A stretch of 64,000 nucleotides of DNA from Diphasiastrum complanatum (GCA_029204225.1 CM055097.1:14939484-15003483), one strand, 5' to 3'; shown: positions 47,504-58,864, counted from the first letter of the stretch. Notes: generated from the letters alone by a model not told the origin. Program-made: numbers and translations.

Positions 47504-49380
47504 GAAAAGAGTTCCTTTTCATAGGCACTATACCTAGTCTGTGCTGGCTCGAGTTTTTTACTCTCGAACGCAACTGGTCGTCCACCCTGAGTTAGCACAG
47601 CACCTACTGCAAAGTCGCTAGCATCTGTTTCGACCACAAATGGCTGATTGGGGTCGACGACCTTTAAAACTGGTGCTGTAGCTAAGGCTGTTTTGAGAGC
47701 ATCAAAGCTCTCCTGTTGTGCGGACTCCCAAATGAACTCCTTTCCCTTCCCCTTAAGGAGATTTGTCATAGGGACTGCTATCTGAGCATATTCCTTGACA
47801 AATCGTCTGTAATATCCCGCCAGACCAAGAAAGATTTGAAGTTCCAAAATATTATGAGGTCTCAGCCAACTGAGTATGGCTTTAACCTTATTTGGGTCCA
47901 TCTTAATCCCATCTGAAGAGATAATGTGACCCAAATATGCTACTTCTTCAACGAAGAATTCACACTTGGATTGTTTAGCATAAAGCTTATGCTTTCTAAG
48001 CAGTCGAAACACCTTTCTGAGGTGTTTTAGATGCTCCTTCCTCGTTTTGCTGTAGACGAGGATGTCATCTAAAAATACGACTACAAACTTACCCAAGTAT
48101 GGTCTGAGGACACTGTTCATCAAGGTCATAAAGGTAGCTGGAGCATTTGTGAGCCCAAATGGCATCACCTTAAATTCATAATGACCGTGACGAGTCCTAA
48201 AAGCTGTTTTCGAGACATCTTCCGATTTTATACGGACTTGATGATATCCTGATCTGAGGTCTATTTTGCTGAAAAACTTAGCCCCGTCGAGTTGATCAAA
48301 CAACTCGTCTGCCCGAGGCATAGGGTATTTATTCTTAATTGTGACTTTATTGAGGGCTCTGTAATCTACGCAAAGACGCATAGACCCCTCTTTCTTTTTC
48401 ACCAATAGGACTGGTGAGGCCCATGGTGAACTACTGGTCTGAATTTGGCCTTTCCCAAGATAGTCTGTTAACTGCCTAGTTATTTCTTCATCCTCTGTTC
48501 GGCTGACCCGATACGGAGGTTTAGAAACAGGTGCTGTACCTGGTACTAGGTTTATTACATGATCTACCTCTCTGCTAGGTGGTAAACCATGTGGCAAATC
48601 TTCAGGAAAAACATCTTTAAATTTAGACAATAAAGTTTCTAATTTACTGATTTTCTGCTGAATAGAACTGGAAATAGAAACTTCAGGAATAAACTGAAAG
48701 TCACATAAGAATACCTGATGGTCTTCGTCTCCGATTAGCTGACAGAGCTCTGAACTGCAGACCATAGGGCTGTTGGGAACATCATGCTCCCCATGCAACT
48801 GGATCTCTCGGCCTTTATACTGAAAGCTGAGGGTGTTCTCCTGATAGTTTCTGTGGAGGGAAGGTCCTAAACTGTAGAGCCAATCTCTCCCGAGAACAAT
48901 GTCTGTTCGATCCAGGTGCATTATCTGAAAGTTTATTTGATCTTGGTACCCCTGAATACCAAGATTTAACTTACTTACCATAGTTTCCCATATTTTTTTA
49001 TCTTCACCCTTAGCTAATGAAACTATGTACCTATGCTGACTAGGTACTTCTGGTAGTTTAAGCTTTTTAACCAGGGTGTGGTTGATGAAATTATGGGTTG
49101 CCCCATCATCAACCATGACTCTTACTGACTGGTTACCAACTTTCCCATGCATACGTACTAGGTCATGCGGCCCAAAGCTGAAGGGTCTCGCTAGCATTGC
49201 AGAGGTGAGCTGGCAACAGTGTTCATGATCTTCATGATACACTTTGATCTCGGAAGCTGCCGAGTTACTGGGGAAACATACAGTTTGAACAAGATGAACT
49301 TGTTTTTTATCTTTTTTAGTGAAAGGCCCCTTGGGACACTGTCTGACTGTGTGTCCCTTGCCCATACACACAAAGCACAA
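47504..49380 (-). pseudogene. Protease and reverse transcriptase part of element 2 pol
   Basis: Begins at the zinc knuckle [14 protein letters not shown], in the same frame as gag but after a TAA. The protease active site reads VDDGATHNF, i.e. Asp-Asp-Gly instead of the usual Asp-Ser/Thr-Gly. [12 protein letters not shown] follows. Reverse transcriptase shows the usual blocks ([51 protein letters not shown]). The start of RNase H ([22 protein letters not shown]) is cut by the 559 bp deletion, and the frame ends nine residues later. Confidence 0.9.
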
Positions 49381-49386
49381 ACGTTC

Positions 49387-50409
49387 TTATTTGGCTTTCT
49401 CAAAATCATCTGGTTTTAAGGGCTGTATGAGTGAAGGGCGTTTTTGAGGAGCTTCACCTTTAAATTTATCTTCTTTCTTTCTTTTTAAAAATTTCTTTTT
49501 AAATTGAAAGTCTTTCTGAGGAAGCTGCTCAGAAAGTGGTTGTTGTCTCGCTCTCTTCCTACCCACTGAATCATCATAGATTTGAGCATATCTGAGAGCT
49601 TGCTCAAGGGTAGTAGGCGAGTTTCTCTGGACCTCTACTTTATATTCATCTTTGAGGCCACGGACAAATCCCCTGATTTTTTGATAGTCATCCATATTTT
49701 TAATCTTTAAAATTGCCTCTCGATACTGCGAGATATATTGGATGAGGGACTTGTCCATTACTGTTCTTTCCCAGGCTTCCCAGGCTCTATCAAGTTCATT
49801 CTCTGGTAGAAATTCTCTTAGGAAAGCTTCTTCAAAAGCTTTCCATGACCGGGGAGTCTGCCCAGTCTCCTGGAGATTTAACCACCACTTATAGGCCATA
49901 GGCCCTAAAGAAAGACTGGCCTCAATTGCTTGCAAATGGTCAGGGGTCTGTTTAAGAGCATGAATGTTCTTCCATTTGCTGAGGAAGGTTTGTAGAATAT
50001 CTGCATTTCTATCCTTCTCTTCCCCATTAAAAGTAGGAGGCTTTAAATCTTTAAAAACACTGGGGTGAGACCGTAAAGTCTCACCCGAAACTGATGGAAG
50101 TGGAGAAGGGGATAACTGAGAAGTGGAGGGAAGGCTTCCTTTCGCGGAGCTCAAAATCAAGTTTTTGAGTTCAGCGAACGAGTCGTCCACACTGGACTTG
50201 AAATTGGCTAATGCCAGCTTCAGTTCATCCACTTCTGTTACCAATTGGAGGAACTGCTCCTTGGTAACCAGTTCGTCGAGTTCTTCGGCGAACTGTTCCT
50301 GTTCTTCTACTTCCATGGGTTCCTTCCCTTTTCTGTAAGCCAAGGCTTCTGTTTCAAGTTCGTCGAAGCCTCTCTCCTGGGGTTGATCAGGTCCCTGAGG
50401 AGTGGTCAT
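49387..50409 (-). CDS. Gag of element 2
   Basis: 340 residues, MTTPQGPDQPQERG start, domain order as in element 1 gag, ending LKPDDFEKAK at a TAA. The next codons ([11 protein letters not shown]) continue in the same frame into the zinc knuckle. Element 3 has CAA (Gln) at this place. So the stop is a single substitution within an ancestral gag-pol frame, shared by elements 1 and 2. Either both descend from a source with the stop, or it is read through. Confidence 0.9.
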   Translation of the reverse strand: MTTPQGPDQPQERGFDELETEALAYRKGKEPMEVEEQEQFAEELDELVTKEQFLQLVTEVDELKLALANFKSSVDDSFAELKNLILSSAKGSLPSTSQLSPSPLPSVSGETLRSHPSVFKDLKPPTFNGEEKDRNADILQTFLSKWKNIHALKQTPDHLQAIEASLSLGPMAYKWWLNLQETGQTPRSWKAFEEAFLREFLPENELDRAWEAWERTVMDKSLIQYISQYREAILKIKNMDDYQKIRGFVRGLKDEYKVEVQRNSPTTLEQALRYAQIYDDSVGRKRARQQPLSEQLPQKDFQFKKKFLKRKKEDKFKGEAPQKRPSLIQPLKPDDFEKAK

Positions 50410-51119
50410 CTTCGAAACTAAAAGAGAGCTACCTTAACTTCTGAAGGAAAAAAGTCTAAAAGACTAATTTACAACTGTACAAGGGAAAGGAAAGATGACT
50501 TAGCTGTTTCTGAGGACTGTACTTCCAAAGAAAGAATGAAGAGGAACCCTTTCAGCTCTTTTCCCCAAAATTTCAGACCTGCTGTTTCGAAAAATGCCAG
50601 TTTGAAGCTTCAAAACGGTGCTAAATTTCCCGGTTTTTTGATGATAGTAGCTCGCTGGTCTGATAGGAATCCTCTTGCTCCAAATCTCTGACGTTGGGGC
50701 CCAAAAACTTGTTGAAAAACCAGATTTTCAGAAGTACTGGCAGCGCTGGCCCTGCTCCTCTTTTTTGGCTTCAAACTCGCTGAGAACCAGTAACTTTTTC
50801 CCTGGAAATCGGATGTAGGTCTCTGACTGTACAGCGATGGAGGTGCTGGCTTCTTCCTACTCTAATTTCGCTGGGAAAACTATAGAGAATCCTCTCAACT
50901 CAGTGGGAAACAGCTGTTTTTTCAGCGAGTTACCTACACTTGGAATCTGACTCCTTGCTACTGTGATTTCTCAGTGGAAATCAGAAGTTTGAAGGCTGCT
51001 CCTACAGCGATCCTCCTCCTCTATTCCTCTCTGAGAATCTGAGAAACACTTCCTATCTTCTGATAGCTTTCTCTACTACTGTCCTGAACTCCCTAGGATG
51101 GAGATGGCTCTGATACCAG
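50410..51119 (-). other. 5' leader and primer site of element 2
   Basis: Primer site TGGTATCAGAGCCATC on the minus strand ending one base from the LTR (51120). The leader has no frame and carries CAGCGCTGG / CAGCGATGG motifs near 50741, 50833 and 51006. Beyond about 50640 it diverges from element 1 much more than gag does. Confidence 0.8.
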
Positions 51120-51443
51120 TGTAATAGATCCTAACACCACAGTAGGGCAAACACTAACTGATCCACCCAACCTTGCCTACTCCCTGATATAGAGTAAGCC
51201 CCTCCTAGCCCAGTGTGAGGACTGGTAGCATGCAACTGCCAAGTGTCGGCCACGTGGCACTGACGTGGTCGACTGCACGTCGGGACCCAACTGTGTTAGG
51301 CCCGCCATGGCTATGGACCGTGTTGGGGCACACTACTCACACTGTCTTGCCCTGTTGGTCATGTACGCTGGACACGACCCTGACTGTGGTATCTGACCTA
51401 TCTGTGTTCTCTAGGGTTCGGCACTGGTTACGAGCTCGTAACA
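51120..51443 (-). repeat. 5' LTR of element 2
   Basis: 324 bp, same deletion as its partner LTR, so the insertion came from a template already lacking the 34 bp. Confidence 0.94.
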
Positions 51444-52954
51444 CGTAGAGGCTCCATCTCTCTAGACAAGGACTCAACCCTATCACTCAGCATGTGTGTG
51501 CGGACAACCTCTGAACTAGGGACTCTCCAGCTAGGGCTGACAGACTGTGCAAGGCGGAAAGCCCTTCTGAAGGGCTCAGAATCGGTGATGGCAAAAGGTA
51601 GGTTCAGCTCGTAAATCAAACTGGCCACGGCCTGTGTGGCCTCTCTGTCCATGTGCGGCTGATGTGCGCCGCAAATGGTCTGCTGCACAAGGGCTCTACC
51701 TGGTGGGCGACGAGTGGTGGACCTCCAGCGTGGTGCACCAACCGTGACGGGAATGGATGATGACGCGACAGGCTGGGCACTAGTGGATGCATCGGCTATA
51801 GACGTGGAATGGGGAGAGTGGGATGCACTGGCAGGCATGGGTGCAACAGCGTAAGTGGGGTGCACTGGTGGAGGGGCAACATCTGGCATGGGATACGAAA
51901 ACTGCTGGCTAGGGAGGTCATCCGGATGGGAAGGGAGGGAGGAAGGGATCTCATCCACATCCTCGAAGGCCTCCTCAGTAGCATCCTGGGCCTGCTCGGG
52001 TGGCGAAGAGTCCATGAGAAAATCGTAAACTGGGGGCGTGCGAGCAACAGGACGTGGTGGTGGAACCGCAGTGGCAACTGGCGGACGCGAGGGGACGGGA
52101 TCAACCGGAATGGGTGCAGATGGGGGTGCGTGTGGCAGAACTGTCTGAGGGGGATGAGGGGCAAAGGGACTAGACAAGGATGCACTCCCTCTCCTCGTGT
52201 GTGCCAGCCAAGCAGGCAGCAACTTTGGGTCAGCCACATAAGGAGTGGTCAAAACCGGAGAACGCCCTCCGAAATGGTGTTCTCCCCCGCCACGAGACGT
52301 GGCTCGTAGGTGTCCAGTAGTCGCTGCCTGTCGGGGATGGACATGCTGCCACAAGGGGCAACATTTAAGGTGCCACCATTTTTGGCGCGTGCACCGAGCA
52401 GGTGGCCTTTAAGGCGAGTGAGGGACGCAACAAATTCGACTAGGCAGTATCGGCAACGCACGATCTTCTGACCGGTCTTGTTGGTCTTGTCGGCAACCCG
52501 CCTGACAACGTCCACCTCGTCCCACAGACCGGAAAGGTCGGATTGCACCATTGCGATGGAGAAAACTAGGGAAAAAATGCAGATGAAGCTAGAGCTGGAA
52601 GGATGGAATGCCAGAAAAAAAACAGTAGGGTTCACTGTTCGAGAGACGCTGATAATGGGCGAAAGCAGGGCGAAGCAAATCAGATGCAAGGCAGGGCGTT
52701 GCGTGGGCGAACGGCGACGCAAGGATTGAAGGCAGGCAGGCAAAAACAGCAGCGATGGCAGGGCGGAGAGGGTGCAAAAAAATTTCAGACGAAATGCGAG
52801 GGGGGCGTGTAGGTTTAGGTAAAAAAAAAATTAAAAAAATATTAAATAATAAATATATTATTATATTGTGGTACCGTGGTACCATCATGGTACCACGGTA
52901 CCAGTATGGTCCCGCGGTACGGGATCCGCAGTACCCAGTACCGCGGGACCTATG
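51444..52954 (-). pseudogene. hAT-like copy C, piece 1 (5' end and exon 1 start)
   Basis: The terminus at 52954 (minus strand CATAGGTCCCGCGGTAC) with GGTACC/GGTCCCGCGG units faces (TA)n. ATG at 52551 opens MVQSDLSGLWDEVD, and the BED finger Cys-Cys-His set is intact (CRYC, RLKGH). One frameshift lies near 52255 (RF instead of RFCTAPY), then the linker is open to the helical segment ending SLSREMEPLR, where element 2 interrupts at CGTAG. Confidence 0.8.
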
Positions 52955-53006
52955 ATATATACATATACATATATATATATACATATACATATATATATAT
53001 ATATAT
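52955..53006. repeat. (TA)n/(TATACA)n tract between copies C and B
   Basis: Alternating TA with ACATATAC variants, bounded on both sides by CATAG termini facing away from it. Confidence 0.95.
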
Positions 53007-53253
53007 CATAGTACCCTCTGGTACCGCTGGTATGGTACCGCCGGTACCATATCAGTGGTACCGCCGGTACGGTACCGCCCTGGGATCCGCGGTACCAGGG
53101 CGGTACCATTTTTAATATTTTTTTTATTTTTTAATATATTTTTAGTAATTTTTTTTTGCATATTAACTACCAAAAAAGGACAAAAAAAAGTAAAAAAAGG
53201 GGGTTCTGGGTGTAAAAAAAGAGGGTACAGTACATGATGCAGGGGACTGTTGC

Positions 53254-53440
53254 AGTGGCACATGGGCACTGCGAGTGAGCAGACCGAGGGGCCAATGGGA
53301 GACCAACACAGGGGGGTAGCATCACATGGGGGCAAGTACAGAGGCACATGGGCATTGTGGGTGAGCAGACCATGGGCCCAATGGGAGACCAACACAGGGG
53401 GGAGCATCACATGGGGGCAGGTACAGAGGCACATGGAGGG
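53254..53440. repeat. Tandem duplication, about 96-100 bp unit
   Basis: Two copies of a unit containing ggcacatgggca(c/t)tg, gagtgagcagacc, caatgggagaccaacacagg and gcatcacatgggggca, plus a partial third. A shorter version is at the same place in copy A (32395-32480). It lies between the terminus and the small-gene promoter. Confidence 0.8.
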
Positions 53441-53469
53441 ATGATGGGGATCCACATGGCCGATCAGGC

Positions 53470-53500
53470 TGTGGGGATAAATAGGCACTCACAATGCCAT
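53470..53500 (+). promoter_or_regulatory. Candidate TATA region of the small gene
   Basis: gataaataggcactcac, with ATAAATA at 53477-53483, 174 bp before the ATG. Copy A keeps the block at the same place on its minus strand (gttaaatcggcactcac, near 32320). Short GTGAGAG repeats follow in the presumed 5' untranslated region. Confidence 0.35.
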
Positions 53501-53656
53501 TGTGGTCGGCATTTTCAGAGGCTGTGAGAGGGCTAGTGATAGACAGTGAGAGAGCAAGCGAGAGCCGGTGACAGGCTGTGAGAGGCTGTTTGAGAGCCAG
53601 GGTGCTGTGAGAGGGTGTTCAAGGATCAGGGTGCTGTGAGGAGAAGGTCGATCGAG

Positions 53657-54022
53657 ATGGCTAAGCGCATACCACTGAAGCCCGAGGGCGAAGCCAGGAG
53701 AAAGCTTGAGGAAGATATCCGAAGGCACAACGAGAGGCATCGGAAGCAAGAGGCAGATATCCGAGAGATGCTGCGACAGACTCGACAGAGAAATCCGGAA
53801 CCGGAGCCACCCGCCCCCGCTGTGGATCCTGTCCCCGCTGTCGAGCTGGATCTGGATGAGCAAATCAGAATGAATTTCACACGACGGCAGCTCATCATGG
53901 TCAGGGAAAGGGCGGCCAGACGTCGGGCTAACCAGGAGGCAGCTCGGGCTAACCGGGAGGCAGAGCAAGAGCGACAAAACAATGCACCAGACGAGGGCGA
54001 GGAGTCGGTGGAGGATCAGTGA
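53657..54022 (+). CDS. Small accessory protein of the hAT-like element
   Basis: 121 residues from MAKRIPLKPEGEARRKLEED. This ATG is chosen over one 14 codons upstream because the homologue in copy A starts here. Residues about 8-45 form a highly charged heptad-like helix (RRHNERHRKQEADIREMLRQ). A Pro-rich hinge follows (PEPEPPAPAV). Residues about 65-110 are an Arg/Ala/Glu-rich helix (FTRRQLIMVRERAARRRANQ). The tail is acidic (DEGEESVEDQ). No catalytic or zinc motif, no signal peptide, no intron. The frame is kept in copy A, so it is likely a transposon-encoded accessory protein, perhaps DNA- or transposase-binding by analogy with two-gene plant elements. The role is unproven. Confidence 0.65.
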   Translation: MAKRIPLKPEGEARRKLEEDIRRHNERHRKQEADIREMLRQTRQRNPEPEPPAPAVDPVPAVELDLDEQIRMNFTRRQLIMVRERAARRRANQEAARANREAEQERQNNAPDEGEESVEDQ

Positions 54023-54559
54023 GGGATGTTTAGAATAGATGAGGTCCACCCGTATGTGGCGGACTGTTGCTATGTAGTTTTCGGCAGTTTATGGTGCAGC
54101 AAATAACTAGATGGCTGATTAAAAAAATGACAGTATATGTGATGTTATCCTGATACAACGGTTGAATATATACATAGTTGTTTTTTGTGCAACGCGAGCC
54201 TGGTCATATAAGATGCAATGTCTGTAATTTTTTTAAATGCAGATGTATTACATGTGTTTATGAAATGCCGTTTGGGGTGTAGGGTGATTGTTGTGCTCAT
54301 GATGTAGGTGCATATATGTGAAGCTAGCATTCACTTCAAACGAAATTAAATGAAAATAAGATTCAGACACGCACATAGAATTCTTCAACATAAAATAAAG
54401 CATCACATGTACAGAGCGACATACGCACAATGTGCAACAAATAATGTAGGCCAAACACTGTATATAATGTGAAAAATCATCTGAGTACAATGGTAGACCG
54501 TCTGCTAGAGACAAACTACTGAAACTAAAACAACAGAGCCACAATCAATGCTCTAGCTC

Positions 54560-57500
54560 TCACTCAGACGAATGCTCTGGAGACAACTCAGGGCCCCGAG
54601 CTGACTCTCGCAACCGATATCTCTGCCTGTCTGGAACTGGCATGGGCTGTGTATCCGAGGGGGAAGACTCGTCATCCTCATCCTCCCAATCAGCCTCCGC
54701 ATCAGCCCCCAAGCAGGCCAAACCAACAACACCTGCTCCAACTGGCTGTGATACTGCACCTATACCTGTACCTAGAGCCCTGCGTGGTCGTCCTCTCCTC
54801 CCTGGCAGTTTCTGTGCCTTGCCTTTCTTGTTCGGTGCACCCTTGGGCCTGCCTGGTCTCTTGCGGACAAGAGGAGTTGTCAATGCCTCGTCACCCCCAT
54901 GCAAATCACATGGCTGGCTAGGCTGGGCCCAAGCTGAGGCCGGCTAGGATAGGGAAGCAAAAGAGGGAACTCCCTGTGCAACTGAGCGAGGAGGATGAGC
55001 TCGTGGAGTGTGTGCCCGTGGGGCTGCTGCAGGTGGAGGAACTGGCTGTGCAGGAGGCGAGTACAGTGGCGATATGTACTGAAAGGGGCGTTGTGGTGGC
55101 CGGTACTGGTACATCCTGGGTGCTGCCAAAGGAGGAGGATGTGACGTGGGTGCTGCCACTGGAGGAGCCACTGTGGATGTGGGCGCTGCAAGAGAAAACC
55201 TGGGCACAGATGGTGGCCTGCCATGGAGACCTGGTGCTGCAGAAGTGGACGGCGAAGGAGAGGCTGCAGGCCTAAATGGCATCGATGGCACTGGAGGAGC
55301 TGTGCGACGCACATACACCCTCTGAGGAGCTGGAGGAACTGTAGGCACCTCATGCGGCTGCTCTAGCTGGGACTCTGTGTGTGGCATGCTGGCAAGAGAT
55401 GATGGGGGCGCCCTGACACTCGGCATCTGCTGGGCCTCTGAATCCAATGTGGCAACCAAGTCGGCCAGCTGGGCATCCGAATACAAATGCTCTGGGCTCT
55501 GGGACTCATCCTGTGCACCAGCCTCTAAATCATCCTGTGCACCAACCTCTGAATCATCCTGTGCACCAACCCCTAAATCAACCCAAGCCTCATCCTGTGC
55601 CTCATCATGTGCACCTTGTAGACCCTGCATGGCCTCCCAATCTGTGCAATGAAAGTCATCAGGTGCCTCCTCTGGTGTGCTGTCGTAGTAACGGCCATGA
55701 CTCTGTGTTGCACGCATCCAAAGATCTGCGGGACCGGCATCTAAACCACTCTGCCCTCTATCAAGAGCCTCCTCCATCATGTCGACATAGGTAGGTATGC
55801 CACTGTCCCCCCCTATGTGCCCTGCCTGTCTGCCGGTATAACATGTGCCATGTGTCCCACCTCTGCCACGTGATGCACCTATGACCCCTGCCCGTGGCGT
55901 GTGCCCTGCACCTGTATAATCTGCCTCATCCCTCTCTGGTCTGGCAAACACAACCTGAATGGGCTCATCCTCATCATGCTCATCCTCTGACACTGGCTCA
56001 TCTGCCTCATACAATGGGGGCTCTCTGTGCTCAAGCCCAAGCTCGCTCTCTCTCATCTCGGCAAGCTCCCTCTCTCTCTCTGCCATCAACTGTGTGCCCA
56101 GGTCATCTGCAAGCATGGGATGGGTGCTGTCCGTAGGCAAGTCAACCTGGCGCTCCAAATCGGATATCTTCGTCTGCAAGGTTTAAAATTGGCATGTCAG
56201 AGAAACAACTCTATCAAGAAATGAAAGCAACATACCAGGAGTCAACCAACATGCTATGAAAGGTTAGCTTATCACCTGCAATGCGCTCGTAATGGTCGGA
56301 AGCCTCCTGGCGAGACGTGCGTTGGTGCTACAGAACACCAACCGCTCCAACTGACTCACTGACAAGCGGTTCTTTCTCCTCGTGTGAATCAGTGCCCATG
56401 TGCTCCAATTACGCTCACACACGGAGGCAGCACAGTCCTGTGGTGCGTGCATTGAAATACTTCAGCACATTGTGGCAGAGGTGAAACTTCAACGAAACAC
56501 AAAAAATGGAGGATAAAATGAGATGCATACCTGAGAAAGGACACGCAGTGCAAGACGCTGTATAGATGGGTATGTGCTATCGAACATGGTCCACCAGGTA
56601 ATGGGTAGCTGCCTCCTCTCTGGATCCTAGGCAGCCGGGTGGCCGAATGTGCCCATGCCGAAACGAAATGCAGTGAGCTCCTCCATGAGCCTGATAGGAT
56701 CCAAACCTATGTGTGGACCCACCCTGTGAATGTACTGAAGCCAATCGGCCTCGAGCTCTCTGTCTGCGATCTGTGTCGGAGAGAGGAAGAGGGGATGCAG
56801 CATGTGTGCAACGCTGTGGATACTCCTGTGGAAGTAGTTCCACCGCGTCTCCCATATGAACTTCAACTCTGTCATCCTGCAGGTGAGGGGCATGTGGTTT
56901 AGGGCATTACGAAAAAGCTTAACACTGACAGAAAAACAAACTAGCAAGTACTAAAAAGATAAAGGTCAATTGCAACACTGTACCGCTTACCTCTCTGGCT
57001 GCAAGATGGGCAGCTGCAGGAACTGTCCAATCCGGTCCATGAGCTCATACACCAGTCCAAGTGTCGACCCCTCGCTGTCAGCCATGCGGAGCACAATGTA
57101 GAGTGGTCGAAGCAGTCCTGACAATGTCTGTGCATCCCTCCAGAACTGGTCTCCCCTCACCGTGGAAGAAAAGTGCTCCCCATCCTCAGTGTGCGGAAAT
57201 GTACTGGCACCCCAAAGATCACTGGCAACCATCTGTAGAAGCTGGGCCCTGCACCTGATCAAACGGTCGATGACCACCAAGTCGAATGCAAAGCGCGTGA
57301 GGGCTGGCTTACGGAGGTCCAGATGGCTGAACACCCGCAACATGGCAAAAACACGCCTCTTTCTGGTGACAAAAGTCACCAGGAAGAGGGCCTCCCGGAC
57401 GATGGCTCTAACCCAGGGAAGTGCTCCAATGTCCCCCATCAGAAGGTCTATGTCGTGGGCTGCACAGGGGGTATGAACAATATGAGGGAACTCGGCCTCT

Positions 57501-58864
57501 AGCAGTACACCCATCTGAATGCAGTTCGTGGCATTGTCCGTCACCACCGTGACGACATGCTGTGGGCCTATGGCTAGGATGGAAGACCTGATGACATCAA
57601 ACATGAACTCTGCAGATATGACTCTCCCCCCCCTGCTGCAATCCACTGCCCTCAAAAACTGTGCGCCCATGCAGCTGGAGACCAGTATGTTGAGGATCGG
57701 CCTCCTCCTGACATCAGTCCAGCCATCGGACATGATGCTACAACCGTAAGTGGCCCAGTGCCGACGCAGAGGCTCCATCTCTCTAGACAAGGACTCGACC
57801 CTATAACTCAGCATGTGTGTGTGGACAACCTCTGAACTAGGGACTCTCCAGCTAGGGCTGACAGACTGTGCAAGGCGGAAGGCCCTTCTGAAGGGCTCAG
57901 AGTCGGTGATGGCAAAGGGCAGGTTCAGCTCGTAAACCAGACTGGCCACGGCCTGTGTGGCCTCTCTGTCCATGTGCGGCTGATGCGCGCCGCGAATGGT
58001 CTGCTGCACGAGGGCTCTCCCCGGTGGGCGACGGGTGGTGGACCTCCAGCACGGTGCACCAACCGTGACGGGAATGGACGATGACGCGACAGGCTGGGCG
58101 CTGGTGGATGCATCGGCTGTAGACGTGGAATGGGGAGAGTGGGATGCACTGGCAGGGATGGGTGCAGCAGCATAGGTGGGGTGCACTGGTGGAGGGGCAA
58201 CATCTGGCATGGGGTACGAAAACTGCTGGCTGAGGAGGTCATTCGGATGGGAAGGGAAGGAAGAAGAGATCTCTTCCACATCCTCGAAGGCCCGCCCAGT
58301 ACCATCCTGGGCCTGCTCGGGTGGCGGAAAGTCCATGAGAAAGTCGTAGACTGGTGGAGTGCGAGCAACAGTGGGTGGTGGTGGAACCGCAGTGGCAACT
58401 GTCGGACGCGATGGGACGGGATCCACCGAAATCTGAGCAGATGGGGGTGCATGAGGCAGAACTGTCTGAGGGGCAAAGGGACCGGAGGAGGATGCACTCC
58501 CTCTCCTCGTGCGTGCCAGCCAAGCAGGCAGCAACTCTGGGTTAGTCACATAAGGAGCGGTGCAAAATCGGAGAACGCCCTTCGAAATGGTGTTCTCCCC
58601 TGCCACGAGCAGCGGCCCGTAGGTGTCCAGTAGTCGCTGCCTGTCGGGGACGGTCACGCTGCCACAAGGGGCAGCATTCAAGGTGGCACCATTTTTGGCG
58701 CGTGCACCGAGCAGATGGCCTTTAAGGCGAGTGAGGGATGCAGCAAACTCGACGAGACAGTATCGGCAGCGCACGATCTTCTGACCGGTCTTGTTGGCCT
58801 TGTCGGCAACCCGCCTGACAATGTCTACCTCGTCCCACAGACCGGAAAGGTCGGATTGCACCAT
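54560..58864 (-). pseudogene. hAT-like transposase of copy B, four exons, two nonsense codons
   Basis: Exons by GT..AG borders and shared phase: 58864-56991, 56876-56531, 56437-56276, 56173-54560, together 1331 codons. BED finger at residues 1-70 (C33, C36, H50, C67). A Pro/Ser linker runs to about 285. DUF659/RNase H-like core has SDGWTD with D380 and TDNATNC with D443. The hAT C-terminal motif has TWWTMFGSTYPS (exon 2) and CERNWS with E748 (exon 3). Exon 4 adds about 537 residues: coiled coil, acidic EDEHDEDE stretch, Pro-rich region, and two AT-hooks (1232-1238 KRPGRPK; 1252-1259 GRRGRPRR). TAG codons at 56629-56627 (exon 2) and 54946-54944 (exon 4), where other copies read CAG, disable it. 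It would cut and join element ends in the nucleus. Typical hAT transposases are 600-900 residues. Confidence 0.82.

Larger units (their letters stand above)
45853..51443 (-). mobile_element. Ty3/gypsy chromovirus-like element 2, complete with TSD
   Basis: LTRs at 45853-46176 and 51120-51443 (324 bp each, one visible substitution between them, C/T in 'ggaccgtg(c/t)tgggg'), target duplication CGTAG at 45848-45852 and 51444-51448, minus orientation. Gag is open and pol is open except for a roughly 559 bp deletion that removes most of RNase H. Inserted into exon 1 of hAT-like copy C. The near-identical LTRs point to a recent insertion. Confidence 0.94.

Noticed and set aside
54642-55794. Several plus-strand frames antisense to exon 4 of copy B
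   Set aside because: They are antisense shadows produced by the GC-rich exon. Only the minus-strand frame shows splice sites and domain motifs.
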